64,000 nt of DNA from Limanda limanda (Eukaryota > Chordata > Actinopteri > Pleuronectiformes > Pleuronectidae), in the NCBI RefSeq assembly GCF_963576545.1, contig NC_083653.1, positions 12,595,858 through 12,659,857 of the forward strand, in the 5' to 3' direction. The translations under genes were made by a program, and so were the position numbers. Position 1 is the first letter of the stretch. Every line of letters begins with the position of its first letter. The notes below the pieces were generated by a model, which had not been told where the DNA came from, did not search any database, and was given only the letters and a program-made list of their open reading frames with translations. Shown in pieces: positions 1 through 11,237 of this stretch.

Positions 1-9
1 CTCTGTTAG

Positions 10-254
10 ACTCCATGCAGATCGAGGACTCCGAGGCAGTCCAAAGACTCCAGGACGTCCTCCATGGGGCCCTCCAGGATCACGAGGCCACCCACCACCC
101 AGAGGACCCTCGGCGCGCCGGCAAACTGATCATGACCCTGCCCCTTCTCCGTCAGACGGCCGCCCGTGCAGTCCAGCACTTCTGCAGCATCAAACAGGAT
201 GGCCGCGTGCCTATGCACAAACTGTTCCTCGAACTGCTGGAGGCCAAGGCCTGA
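10..254 (+). CDS. Estrogen-related receptor (ERR beta/gamma type), last coding exon, partial
   Basis: C-terminal end of an orphan nuclear receptor that binds ERR-response elements in the nucleus and activates transcription constitutively. The exon follows an acceptor AG at 8-9 and encodes about 80 residues ending in TGA at 252-254. Visible hallmarks are the helix 10/11 motif [17 protein letters not shown] and the AF-2 helix 12 region [14 protein letters not shown], which matches the ERR family ending (KLFLEMLEAKV in ERR gamma and beta). The stretch EDPRRAGK resembles ERR gamma, while [11 protein letters not shown] is closer to ERR beta, so the paralogue (esrrb, esrrg or the teleost-specific copy) is left open. 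Substitutions FCSIKQDGR in place of the usual FY-IKL-GK mark a diverged copy. The rest of the gene lies left of the window. Family identification is confident; the paralogue is not. Confidence 0.9.
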
Positions 255-2175
255 CCTGAGCACAGACAGTGATCAGCAAAGTGAAGGATAACGGGTACCG
301 GGGGGGTGTGACGCCATGTATTTGTCCATTTCAGCTTGCATTTGAAAGTAAGGTTTTGAATTTGCAGAAAGCAGCTGGAAAATATTTTTAGAGCCACACC
401 CCTCCAACCCCCAATGAGCGTTTGGAAAAGCAGTCATATTTGCATTTAGTGTCTTGACGCCATTGGACGTTTGTTATCTGTGCTGTTTCGTGACACTAAT
501 CTAAGCTGCATCGAAGGCCGATGGCAGATGACCAGACAGCGTAAAAGCAGGAGAAATCGCCTTCTAGAGATATTTACAGTTACATGCCAAAAGTAGAGCT
601 TCTTTTGTCAAAAGACCACCTGATACTTGAAGATCCTTGTGGATTATTTCATCCATCTTGAAGCCTGTTAATATGCATTCTAGTGCATTTAGAGCCTTTA
701 TTGTGTAGAAAAGGGAAACAGAGGTTCAGTAAGGCTACATCCACCTTGCTACGTTTTCATTTTAAAAAGCATCAAGTCTGCTTCAGTTACGCCTGTAATC
801 CACACTATAGCAGAGTTTTAAAATGGAGAGTTTGGTCACCTTCTCCTTACCCTGTTGTCTTTGCTAACAGCTGTAGTGCAGATAAAATTAAGACCAACTA
901 TCATTCGAGACATTTGCAACAATAGTTATGTCCAGCAGGACCTAACCGGGACGCGCTTGCCTTCTTGTGAACACATTCACGTATATGCCCAGTGGTCACG
1001 TGATGTGCGTTTTGAGGCATGTTATCAAAGATTAAATCTTTAATGGAGTGAAAATGCTCTTGTGGACAGAGGTTGTTTGAAAACGTAGCAGTGTGGATGT
1101 AGCCCAAGTCTTGCCAAAGAGTAAAGACTCGTACTATGGAATAATACCAGCAAACGTCCACAACATTATAATGTGGCCTGTAAGACATTCACATAACCTG
1201 CATCCCTGCTCTATCGTGCATTGCAAAAATATCTATCCAGTGTCTGCATACATAAATATAGACGATCAAACGGGAGGGGCTGAGCTATCAGCGTCTCATA
1301 TAACACAATAACCGGCCTCCTGTTCAGGGAACGAGTACGTAACATGTCATAATACAACGGTACAACAGTAATGTGATATTTATTTAAAAGTGGCTCTATT
1401 CTTTTGCTGTTTTTTTTTTTATTAACTATTGTGGCATTAATATAACAAAGAGTAGATTAAAGCAATTACAGTGGATGATAATTTTTTAAAGATTTTTAAA
1501 TGATATCGTTGTAAGATAATTTTTTTACTAGCTTCTCTGCTGCAGCACTGATATCTAGGTGTACCATATCATTAAGAATCGAGACTACATGATTATAAGT
1601 GGAGTCTGTACTTGAACTTGAAGATCCATAATGTCGTAGGGATGTGTAGACCCATAGATATAACTTTAACTATGTAATAAAATGGCTGCCATACTGTATA
1701 ATCTGGATTTTGGGAGGCGCTCTGTGTCCATTCTATGGTAGAAATCGATGTGTAGTATGAAATTTGTGCACTATTTTTGCTTTTAGCGACAAGGTTTTGG
1801 GGTAAACTGGTGATGGCGCTGTGCTTACCTAGTGTGTTTTGTGTGAAGAATAGTTCTATATGAAAACGTGTCCTTTTCTGCACATATTAAATGAAGGGAT
1901 TAAACTCGGAAGGAAGGAATCTCAGTAAAATTCAACAAATAGCTGCGCTCCTTATTTTACTCCTCAATGCAAAGTACTGTCACTATAACTTACATATTTT
2001 TTGATGAGCGCAGTGATATGGCAGTTTTAAATGTATGTTCTGTACATTTTGCTGTATATACGTCATGTCCTATGCCAACAGAGATGTTTAAAGATGCAAA
2101 TAAGCTTTGTTTTGGATGAGTTGTGCCGTGCTATTTCATTCTCAGGTGGATTCTTGGGCAATAAAGATGTTCCCC
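255..2175 (+). other. Probable 3' UTR of the estrogen-related receptor gene
   Basis: No coding exon is visible. The stretch is AT-rich with several AATAAA-type signals (near 1676 and 2160), consistent with a long receptor 3' UTR. The true end cannot be fixed without transcript data. Confidence 0.4.
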
Positions 2176-4429
2176 ATAATGAAAAGCTCATATTATGTCC
2201 GAGTGTCGTCTTTCTGGATAAAGAGAAGAGGTGGTGGGTGGGGGTTTTGAATCAAAGGCATTAAGAGCTGGTATGTAGGCGCAATGTATTCAGCTTGGTC
2301 TGACAATGGGCTGTCATTTCCAAGTAAAGCCCATTATGTCACATTCAGGCCAAGAGAGCAGCTGGATGGAGATTTATAATTAACAACTGTAATATAATGA
2401 AGTCTAACAGTTGCTCCAGGGGGCGCTGGTCATCAGATGCCTTCTGAGGGAGTCGCAGCCAACTCATCATTTCATCATGTCATTATTCAAATCTTTTGCG
2501 TTTATAAGCAGCATTTGGATTCTTTATACATTGTTTATAACACAATATTAAATCAACGTGAGCCGATCAAAGTTTTTTTTTGTTTTGCTTATTTTGTTAC
2601 ACTGATTTTTATTCCGCTCATATGTTTAACAATTTCAATTTCTACAGCTGTGTCCATCTTTTTTTCTGCCAATTCAGCACATGATCTCACAAGAACTAAT
2701 CCTCATATAGTCAGTTACAATAGATTTTATCACATGTACAAGTATAAATGTGATCAAAACTCATCCATCCATCCAACCGTCAGTCTGTCAATCTTTTGTA
2801 AAAACTAACTGAATTTAACTGAACAAAAAGAGATCACCTCCAAACATTTTGTCCATCCATCTATCTCAGCTGACATACTGTATGATAAGGTGATGCTGTA
2901 TGATTTTCACTGACAGTTTAGTATGTTACTTTGCCACAAACTAAAATATCTACTTTTACATCTTCAACATAGAAACTTGAATAAAACAAACCTTTTCAGC
3001 GGGATTGGGACATTGATTCAGATTGCTGATCTAACATATAATATTTCCTACTTTCCGATCAATTCAACGTTTTATCTTAAATGGGTGACAAGACTGAGCT
3101 TGTAGACGTGTGTTCAGCTTTCTGGTATCTTAAATGGTTTTTAATCCTTTCGCAGTTTATGTTTTATACTTTTACTTTTATACATCAGCACATGCCAGGA
3201 GAGGCAGCTGGGTCGCAAACAGTCTGACATTTTGAAACATTACAAGGTTCTATTTAATCCAAATATCCGAATATCCAAAATCTGTCAGAGAACTCAGGCT
3301 TAAATTCATCTTCAAATTTAATAAATAAAAAAAATGGTAGATTATAGTATTTATTAGGGGTTGATCCATCCCACACAACACCATGTGTACAACGTTCATT
3401 TTGAGAATGTAATTTGAAATTTCTCAGGCTGAGGAGCAGAGCGATGTTTTTATTAGAGAGGTGATTGGAGAAACCGATATTTACTTTGGATTACATGGTG
3501 TTTGATTGAGTTTACAGTCGATAAAGGAAGTGTTAAGTCGACGGACATGCTGCCTTCAGCTGCAATCGGTTCCTTCTGTGTCTGTAATATGAAGCGTGAG
3601 ATTTAATTTGATCGTACAAAATATATTTCTGAATCTTCCTTTCGAACAGGAGATGGGAGGAGTAGAGAGGACTCTGTGCCAGTGAAATCATAGACAGGTA
3701 AAGATGGATGAATAGAAAGACAAATCAAAAACCAAGTGAAGCCGTTTGTCCCTTATCCCTCCTCATCTGTCAGCAGGAGCTAAATAAACTTCTTATTTAC
3801 CTGTGGTCAAAAACTAAGGGACTTGGAGCAAGCTGCAGATTTTTCAGCACATCCTCCTTCACTAAGTGAGTTAGTGATCTTGAGTGATACGTCCCCGTGC
3901 GTCGCGCTCCTTAAATGAGTTAGTATGTGTCTAGTGGCCGTGTCGCCCAGACACCTTGGTGATGGATGAGGCCCCGAGGAGATGGGTTGTAAAAAAGGCT
4001 GATTCTGGCACTCAAGGGTGAGATCACTTCCTCAATAAAGAAGCATTGTCCCGAATCATCACAGCAAGGTATGAATGCTGATGAGGGTATTAGACAGAGG
4101 AGAGCTGCTGTGTAAAAATAAATCAAATGAGCTGTTAGTTAATGTTGGGGCCCTTCTGATGCGGAGCGGCGACGTCGGGAGCCAGGGACTAAATATTCAA
4201 AAGAAGCGTTAAATCATTAGTTAGTCCTCGTATGTTCTCCGCATCTGATATCCCACTCTGTCCTTGTTTAGTTGAAATGTCCTTTGATACTCAACTCACA
4301 CTGTATCATCTTTAAAAAAAGTGTCTTGGAAAACAGGGACATGTTGGGACAGGTGTGATAATGGTGTCAGTATGTTTTCAATCTTGTTCTTCAAACTTAC
4401 TGAATTTCAAAAATGTCACATCACCTCCA

Positions 4430-4545
4430 AACAGCCATCCATCAGCTGCAGCATCTATCCTTCAAGGGCCACAGGGGGCTGTGGAGCCAGCTGACATATG
4501 GCGAGAGGTGGGGTCCACCCTGGACAGGTCCCCAGCTTATGTTGT
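4430..4545 (+). repeat. Interspersed repeat fragment common in teleosts
   Basis: The stretch around GGCGAGAGGTGGGGTCCACC followed by CTGGACAGGTCCCCAG is the signature of a widespread fish repeat (usual form: ...GCTGAC...GGGCGAGAGGCGGGGT...CCCTGGACAGGTCGCCAG). It is a fragment with no flanking duplication visible. Class assignment is uncertain. Confidence 0.5.
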
Positions 4546-5787
4546 ATTTTATTGTATTATTATAGTTTCCTTTTATGCCGCCAGTTTCCGGATTCTAAAC
4601 AACTGATACACGCTGCAACATAGAAGCTCCATTCAAACTTTTCAATATTCAGCTCAATTAGGACGTTATGGTTTGACTGAATGCTACAAATCAATAACTT
4701 TTCGCCATCTTGAAATTGAACCACTACAGCAAACTTGGTTTCTTTCTCGTCATTTAAGTTTTGAATGGGTCACTACAGTTTTTCCTTTAATAATAATTTA
4801 TTATAATTGTTTATGTCCAGTTTGGTTTCTCTGGGCATCTTTGAATCTGGGCATCTTTGAATCTGCCTCTTTTTCCTTAATAATAAATAAATAATGAATA
4901 AATAACAGTTTTCCTCTTCTTATCGGTTTCCAGACCTGTTTTGAAGACAAAAGTCACACTTGTGCAAATATGTCTTCGACTGCCCTTTAAGGTGGACACA
5001 AAAAACTCACTTCTCAGGAGACCAAATGGAAATAAATGAGATAACAACAAATAAGCCACTACTTTTAGTGTGGAGTGAAACCTTTATATTTAGTAGAAAA
5101 TACATCTCGTTAAAATCTGATCATCTCAGAAGCCTCCATTGTCCAGTGCTGCTCGATACATCATGTTTAATGCAGCAACTTTTCTAGCAGAAGAAGAAAA
5201 CATGACAACAGAGCAGTGAGATACTTCAGAATGGTCCTGATCTAACCTCCTCATTTTCTCGGCTCAAGTTTAAAACTTTTATCCGACACAGTATTTCTGC
5301 TGCTGTACCTCCTGCCTGTCAATCTCACTCATTCCCTCACAGCAGACGGACAACTGTACATGTGTTAAAGGAAACTTGAGGACGACCAAGAGAAACGTGA
5401 CTCATTGTTATATAATTTTGTGTATAAAACCTTTCCGAACTGTTCTTCTTTGTCCTAAGAGGAGAGGCAACAGGTGTATGTACAGTACATTACACATGCA
5501 TACATTCTTAGCATGATGTTATTGTAATAATAGCAGGGAGTGAAGATAAGAGGCTCTGGCGTCATAGTTTCACAGAGAGTTCCTTATCTGATGCTAATGA
5601 TTCATCAAACTGGAGGCTGCCTCTCAACAACACAGCCAGCTGCAGCTGGGTGACGCCATCGTGTGGTTACACATCACATTACAAGGCACTCGTCTATTCT
5701 TCCGCGAGCAATGAGGTTGATCTCTATCCACATCATAAAATAGAGGTTTCTGTAAAAAATCATCAATCACCTTACAATAACAATATT

Positions 5788-5925
5788 ATTACCTCCACCA
5801 AGGAGGTTATGTTTTCGTTTGTGTTTGTTGGGCTGTTTACCGCGGTGAAATGATGCATTGTGGGTCATGTTTTGTGTGGTTTGGGATCAGGGGGTAGATC
5901 CAGGAACTTTTCTTTTGAAATCCTG
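5788..5925 (+). repeat. MITE-like repeat beginning ATTACCTCCACCAAGGAGGTTATG
   Basis: The short palindrome CCTCCACCAAGGAGG followed by TTATGTTTTCGTTTGTGTTTG is a recurrent fish element start. Sequence resembling the rest of this family (GATCCAGGAAC; ATCACCACACCCTCCCA) appears here and at 8520-8830. The right end is not defined. Confidence 0.4.
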
Positions 5926-6638
5926 TGCTATGTCCACAAATGTAATTTGATGGATCATTGGTTCAAAGATCTTGGATGCTTTTCCTACTTTGGTAAGGTC
6001 GTCGCTCTCCATCAACATCACCCTCTTCGGTAGTGTGGCTTTCTGCTTCTCTTCTATTTGTTTCTTGTTTTTGCAGCTTCTCCACGGATGCGTCATACCT
6101 CTCCAACTGATTAGCAGTGGCAGAGAGGTTCCCGCGTGGAGGAGGTTTAGTCTGGGTGCTTCTTTCCCTCAGTGGGTTTTTGAAGGTCTGGCTGCTTCTT
6201 GTCAGTTTTGGAGGCAACACTGTCTGGTCTGTCTTCCTCTCTCATGTCCTCCACTTCCCTTCCATCTTCTACAGGTGATCCATCATCAGGTTCTCCACTG
6301 TTACAGCCTCTCCTGGGAGACCCCCCCCCCCTCTGGCCGTATCCGTCTTGATGTATAAGGCTGCCCTCAAACACAAAGTGAACAGACACATTTGGTCCAC
6401 AACAACAGGCTTGTAGGATTGTTCCTTGAAGTTGTAACATTTTTTATATTTATTTGAAAACCATCATATAAATGTAATACTAACTTAACATTTACATGTG
6501 AGACTTTCAGGAAATAAACAGGATGACCATTTCTCAATTCTATTTTAAAACAAATCTAGACAGACAGTATATGTATAATCTCCATCACTTTTTTTTTCTA
6601 TTTCCTCCAAATACTCATGGGGACATTCTCATTCCATC

Positions 6639-7211
6639 TTATCGCATGTTGATCAAATCCATGGGCCACTTCAGAAACAACGTCACCTCCAGCTCCTCTC
6701 GCCCGCTGAAGAATTGAGCTCTGCCCTTGTGGCTATGGACAGCGTTGGGGAGATGGAGACCCAGTTTGTGCTTTGGTGTCCGTAGATCAAGGAACTTCTC
6801 TTTTACCTCCAGGACCACATCTGTTACTTCAGTGTCTGGCAGTTTGATTTTCACCAGCATGGCTTCACAGCACATGGATGATGGATTCCTTCTACTCAAT
6901 CCCAAGAAGACATCCTCTGTCCCCACACTCTGCTTCAGGATCATTTCATACTCGGGCTGTGGCCGCAGGTCAGTCAGATCATCAGAGCAGCTGTCAGCAA
7001 CCCCCTCCTCGCTCCAGATGTCTTTATTGTTCCTCTTCACATAGGCAGTGGTCACGTCTTTATCTTTTGTGGGTGGGGGACCAATGTGTCCAGGACCTAG
7101 CTGTGTGAATATTGTAACCTTTTTGCTCTCTTCTTCTTCTTCCTCCTGTTGAGTTGATAACAGAGCAGACAGAGCCTGTAAACTCTGAGTTTGGGAAACA
7201 AAACCCTCCAT
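6639..7211 (-). CDS. dnaaf6: Dynein axonemal assembly factor 6 (PIH1D3, Twister)
   Basis: 190-residue cytosolic co-chaperone that works with R2TP-like/HSP90 machinery to preassemble axonemal dynein arms before import into cilia. Start is the ATG at 7211-7209 (MEGFVSQTQ); stop TAA at 6641-6639. Order: short N-terminal part with a Leu/Ala-rich helix and a run of Glu (about residues 22-29), then a GPGHIGPP motif (family: GPGNIGPP), then the conserved block EYEMILKQSVGTEDVFLGLS, and a C-terminal CS-like (p23) fold with LRTPKHKLGLHLP. Length compares with about 214 in human. The whole protein is a single uninterrupted frame with no visible intron. Head to head with RSPH9 across about 500 bp, suggesting shared regulation. 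A minus-strand AATAAA lies near 6456. Assignment is strong because many family blocks match. Confidence 0.93.
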   Translation of the reverse strand: MEGFVSQTQSLQALSALLSTQQEEEEEESKKVTIFTQLGPGHIGPPPTKDKDVTTAYVKRNNKDIWSEEGVADSCSDDLTDLRPQPEYEMILKQSVGTEDVFLGLSRRNPSSMCCEAMLVKIKLPDTEVTDVVLEVKEKFLDLRTPKHKLGLHLPNAVHSHKGRAQFFSGREELEVTLFLKWPMDLINMR

Positions 7212-7710
7212 TAACAAAATTTACTTAATCCCAGAAATATGAACTATAACACTGTTTTAATCCCAGATAATAACAGTATGTTGACGCTTTCCGTTTCCCT
7301 CGAGTCTTATCCCAGCCAACAACCGTATCCACATGCTCCTCATCATCTTTTCTCTTATATGTAACTTTGGTTTGCTTCACTCCAGATACCCTCTAAAAAA
7401 TGTAACCCTGTGTTAAGTGAAAATCGCTAGAAGTGTCAATCGCACAGTGGAAGATGCAATAACAATGACTCAACACGTCAACAGTAAGTTGAATGTTAAA
7501 CTTTATCTTTAAACTGCCTTTGTTGCCACCAAACAGTGTGGCAACAAAGGCAGCTGCCTGTAAACAGTGTGGCAACAAAGGCAGTTTAAAGAAGTACCTC
7601 TACGAGCTGCCCATGCCATTGCCACGATTTGAGCTTGCCCTCACTGTAGGGATGTTGAGCTCCTTACATTTAAGACACTGTAAAGAGGTTCATTGAGAAC
7701 GAGAGTGACG
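7212..7710. promoter_or_regulatory. Intergenic region between divergent DNAAF6 and RSPH9
   Basis: Both start codons face outward from this 499-bp interval, so both promoters must lie here or in the adjoining first exons. It contains the inverted/direct repeat at 7507-7591 carrying GTTGCC and GGCAAC half-sites like those of the RFX X-box, but with a spacer much longer than the usual 0-3 bases. Promoter role is inferred from layout only. Confidence 0.45.
7507..7591. repeat. Stem-loop repeat with perfect 23-bp arms
   Basis: Arms 7507-7529 and 7569-7591 are exact reverse complements (23 of 23), starting CTTTAAACTGCC. A 22-base direct repeat (7532-7553 and 7563-7584) lies inside. Related sequence occurs in opposite orientation at about 15030-15130, so this is likely part of a mobile element family. 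Confidence 0.75.
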
Positions 7711-9824
7711 ATGGATCCGAAGTCGCTGTGCCTGAGTGCTCTGAATGAAGAGCAAAGAGTCGCCCTGCAGATTTCCCTGGTGATTCTGCAGAAAAACTAC
7801 AAGTTCCAGCGAGTCCTGCTCTGGGGCAAAGTGCTGGGGTTGAAGGCGGATTACTTTATTGCACAGGGGAGAGGAGAGGATGAACTGAAGGATAGGAAGA
7901 ATCTGTATAGGTGGGAGGATCTCACCTGTGATTCAGTTTCATTCATCTGCTGTGTGTAGAAAAAACCTGATTGTGTGTGTCATGGCTGTTTCCTCCAGCT
8001 TGAACTGTGTGGACTGGTTCCTGCTGCCCCCTGCCACAGGCCCTTTAATCGACCAAGTGTCCAGCGCTGCCAAGGGTCGCTTCACAGGAGACCCCTCACA
8101 TGTGTACGAGAATCGGGAAATGCGCAGGCGAGGAGATGGAGATGAAGAAGAGGAGGTAGTGGTGAGTATGATCAGTACTGTGTTGATATAAAGTGATTCA
8201 AAGTCACAGAGACACACGAGTCATTTAGCTGTACATCCATCCATCTATGTTTATGCAGAGGAAAATATTTTAGCTTAGCGTCATGGATCCGAACTACACT
8301 CAACTTAAAATACTAACAAAGATAAATGTGGGACCTAAATTAAACAGACAATAAAACTAGGATTCTCAGGATTGCACATATGTCCCCAGAGGCCCAGCAG
8401 TCCCCTACAATTACAACAAGCCTTATAGCTAAGGCCCCATTACATTACATTTCTTGGTACTTACAGGTGTCTAGCTCTATGTGTTACCATACAGTGGCTG
8501 AAAGAACTACACCCTTTATGGAGCCACATTTTATTTCACCAGATCTAGATTTGTATTGGATCAGCATGAAATTTCACACAGTCATAGATATCAACCCCCT
8601 AAATATGTTTTTCTTTTTCATAAAGATTCACACAAAATTCTCTGAGTAATCAACAAAAATGTTGGAGAAAGTGAAAAAAGTTTTTTGGCATCTGCCCAAT
8701 GATCCACAACAAAATGTAATGGTTTTTCCCTGACGCATCACCACACCCTCCCACTCAATACCGTGGTTATCTGTCCAGTAGTTGTTGTGTAATCCTGCTA
8801 ACACACTAATAAACGCAGATGGCAGAATAAGAGAGCACAAAAGAGTCTTACTGGTGCACTTCTGTGATTCGTTCCTGTTGTTGATATCTGTACAGTCATG
8901 AAAGTCTGCTCTTGGTTTCAGACCAAAGCGAATGAGGAGATCAGGCTGGCAGTGACAGTTCATCACATCGACCAGGAAGTGTCTGTGGTACCACGAGGTG
9001 CATTCGTCAAGAATCCACACGGCCTCGTCCAGATCAACCGCAGCTTTGGCGGTAATAAGATTTTACTGTTTCACATCATGTATGAGTCTAAGTCCCATTG
9101 TGGAGCATTAACATTTGCAGCTGCGTGTAAGTGGTTTCATCAAGCCTTGTTAAAGTGTGGTATTTATGTCAATTGGACCAATAGGTCAAATGGGTTAGGG
9201 TCAGGAAATGTTTCCTAATGCCTTTTCAAATATATTTGGCTAACTTACAGTTCTGTATCCTGGGTAAAAGTTTATTTCTTATGTGCATTGTTCCCCAGGT
9301 CTGTCTCACTCTGAAGCAGGAAAGCTCGACAGTTTCCTGCACTTCAGCGAACCAAAGAAGCTGAAGAAGAAGAGCCTCCTAGAGACAAGTCAACTCAACC
9401 CAGCTATTGACTTCCTGGATGTGCTGAGTGAAGACATTCCTAAAGGTGAAGCCACAGAGCTCAGTTTACCCGACACCAAAACATGCCACCTATTGTTCCT
9501 TTATACCCAACAACAAAAATGAATCCCTCAGCTGCTCCTGGCATGTGAAGGGCATATCAGTCTTGGAGTAATTTCCAAAGAAAACTCCAGTAGTCTACTT
9601 TACATGACGTTGCAGCCTCTTTCATGTATCAACTGTTAACAAGCTTTCTGCTCTTGTCTGCAGGATCATGGAGTCTCCAGTTTAAAGGTGTCAGCAGAGT
9701 GTGCGTGCTTCGCAGCCTGCTGTGGCTCGGCCTGACCTTCTACCACGAGCCAATGACGCCACAGCACGGACACATCTACATCGGTTATGGGGCCAAGAAT
9801 TTGGACCTCCCCTTCATGCTGTAA
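7711..9824 (+). CDS. rsph9: Radial spoke head protein 9
   Basis: Component of the radial spoke head in motile 9+2 cilia and flagella, needed for central-pair signalling to dynein arms. Exons: 7711-7910, 7999-8161, 8922-9051, 9299-9445, 9664-9824; all introns are GT-AG and the frame closes over 801 nt (266 residues; human 276). Matches include RVLLWGKVLGLKADYFIAQG near residues 36-55, WFLLPPAT, KGRFTGDPSHVYE, VVPRGAFVKNP, NRSFGGLSHSEAGKL, PAIDFLDVLSEDIPKGSWSL, LRSLLWLGLTFYHEP and the terminal NLDLPFML. The start is the first ATG in frame with the conserved N-terminus. It is tail to tail with DRC3 and head to head with DNAAF6, both also axonemal genes. Intron 2 (760 bp) holds repeat debris. Confidence 0.96.
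8520..8835 (+). repeat. Degraded interspersed repeat in RSPH9 intron 2
   Basis: Contains phrases (GTATTGGATCAGCATGAAAT, ATCACCACACCCTCCCA, GTAATCCTGCTAACA) that recur in fish repeats of the same family as the segment near 5790. Boundaries are uncertain. Confidence 0.35.
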
Positions 9825-10030
9825 AGAGACACTTACAGATGTATTTCAAGCTGCAGTTTTTTCATATATCTCTTCAAAACCAAAGTCTGCTCTATACAGC
9901 AGATTGCACGACTTTTTTTAATTTTCTCTTAAAACAAATAAACTGTTCAGTTGTGCACTTTGCCTTGAGTTTACACAGTCAACATACCACCTACTTTGAA
10001 ATTGTAACACTGACCCAGTTTTTGTTCACA

Positions 10031-10956
10031 TTAAAGGCCCCATATTGTGTAAAATACATTGTCTGGGGTTTACTATCCGTAATGACTGCAATGGGGGTAT
10101 TGAAACTCCGTATTGAAACTGCGGTCAAGCCAGCCGACACTCGCATCTCTGTGGTCAAATCAGCCGACAAAGAAATTCTACTGCACTTATATACTGACAC
10201 TTATGGTAAACACATCCAAACCGCCCAGAAAGGGGAAGGCACATGTGGGCCTACGTCCGGTTTTCAAATTAAACTGTTGACATGGAGCCTATACAAAATG
10301 CATAATTGAAAAATAATTTCTTGGATTAAATTCACAAGAAGTATATATTGTCTTACCTGTGTCATTTTTATGAATAGCATTTTGACAGTATCAATTATGA
10401 GATTTTACAAAATAAAATCTGACATTTTTGGCCTCAAGTAGCTAATTTCTGGATACTTCAAAGTACTATATGGCACTTTGCTCAATAAGTTCATATCAGT
10501 TGAGACTGATATGCTTCTATTCCCACTTCTATGACTAGTCCCCTTTTCTTGGAATCTGTAACTGTCCAACAGCGATATTTTCCATTTCGCAGCGTGAAAG
10601 ACTCTCTTTGTGTTTGTTAATTGTGTCTAGCTTTTTGTTCATTATCTTATCTTTTTATAGGGATAATGCTGAGGTTAGATTGGGGTACCCCTTTACACTA
10701 CATTAACGCGATCGTTAATGTTCCAGAATCAGAATGAGGCCGGCGATAAGCCTGGTCCTGTGTCACTCAAAGTGCAGTCAGCCAATCAGAGGAGGGGCTC
10801 AAGAGGAAGGCAAAAACCGCCTGTTCTGTCTGCAGCTTCAGAGACATGGAATAACATTGCAGCAGTTTTTTAATCTTTACACCACTGATATATCACCTTA
10901 GGGGTACCAATACCTCAAATTAAGTCCCAGAGAAGTTTAAAATATGGGCCCTTTAA
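10031..10956. mobile_element. Non-autonomous DNA transposon with TTAAAGG(G)CCCATATT termini
   Basis: Left end TTAAAGGCCCCATATTGTGT and right end AAAATATGGGCCCTTTAA are imperfect inverted repeats about 926 bp apart, in the space between the convergent RSPH9 and DRC3 genes. No transposase frame is seen inside. A target duplication is not clear, so the family is uncertain. Bases 9825-10030 and 10957-11237 around it are the 3' flanks and UTRs of the two genes. Confidence 0.55.
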
Positions 10957-11237
10957 AGAATAAAACCAGATACACGTATTTGCTCATCTGGGGATCAAGG
11001 AAAGAGCTGAAGCAGCATAATGGTTATCAATATTTCTTTAATGTCTCAAAAAAGGTGGACATAGACTGAATGAACAGGTCTTAAATGGTATTAGTTATTG
11101 AACAAATCCATAAAACAACTGATGAATATTTTTACTTGAACACATTGACATTTGTTGTATGACAGTGGTCCCAGAAGGCTGTGAGAGTGTCCTGTTCCAT
11201 TTCAATCACAGATATGTGAATGAAATGAATGTGTCAC

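Larger units (their letters stand above)
2176..6638. other. Intergenic spacer without recognised genes
   Basis: AT-rich spacer. Short open frames here look random. It contains a piece of a common fish interspersed repeat at 4430-4545 and a MITE-like segment starting near 5790. On the minus strand between 5887 and 6440 there are three short overlapping frames of hydrophilic, low-complexity protein that I could not assign; they lie downstream of the DNAAF6 stop and its likely AATAAA (minus strand, near 6456). Confidence 0.6.

Noticed and set aside
2437..2808. 123-residue plus-strand frame with hydrophobic stretch
   Set aside because: AT-rich composition, no start context, no family match; consistent with random spacer.
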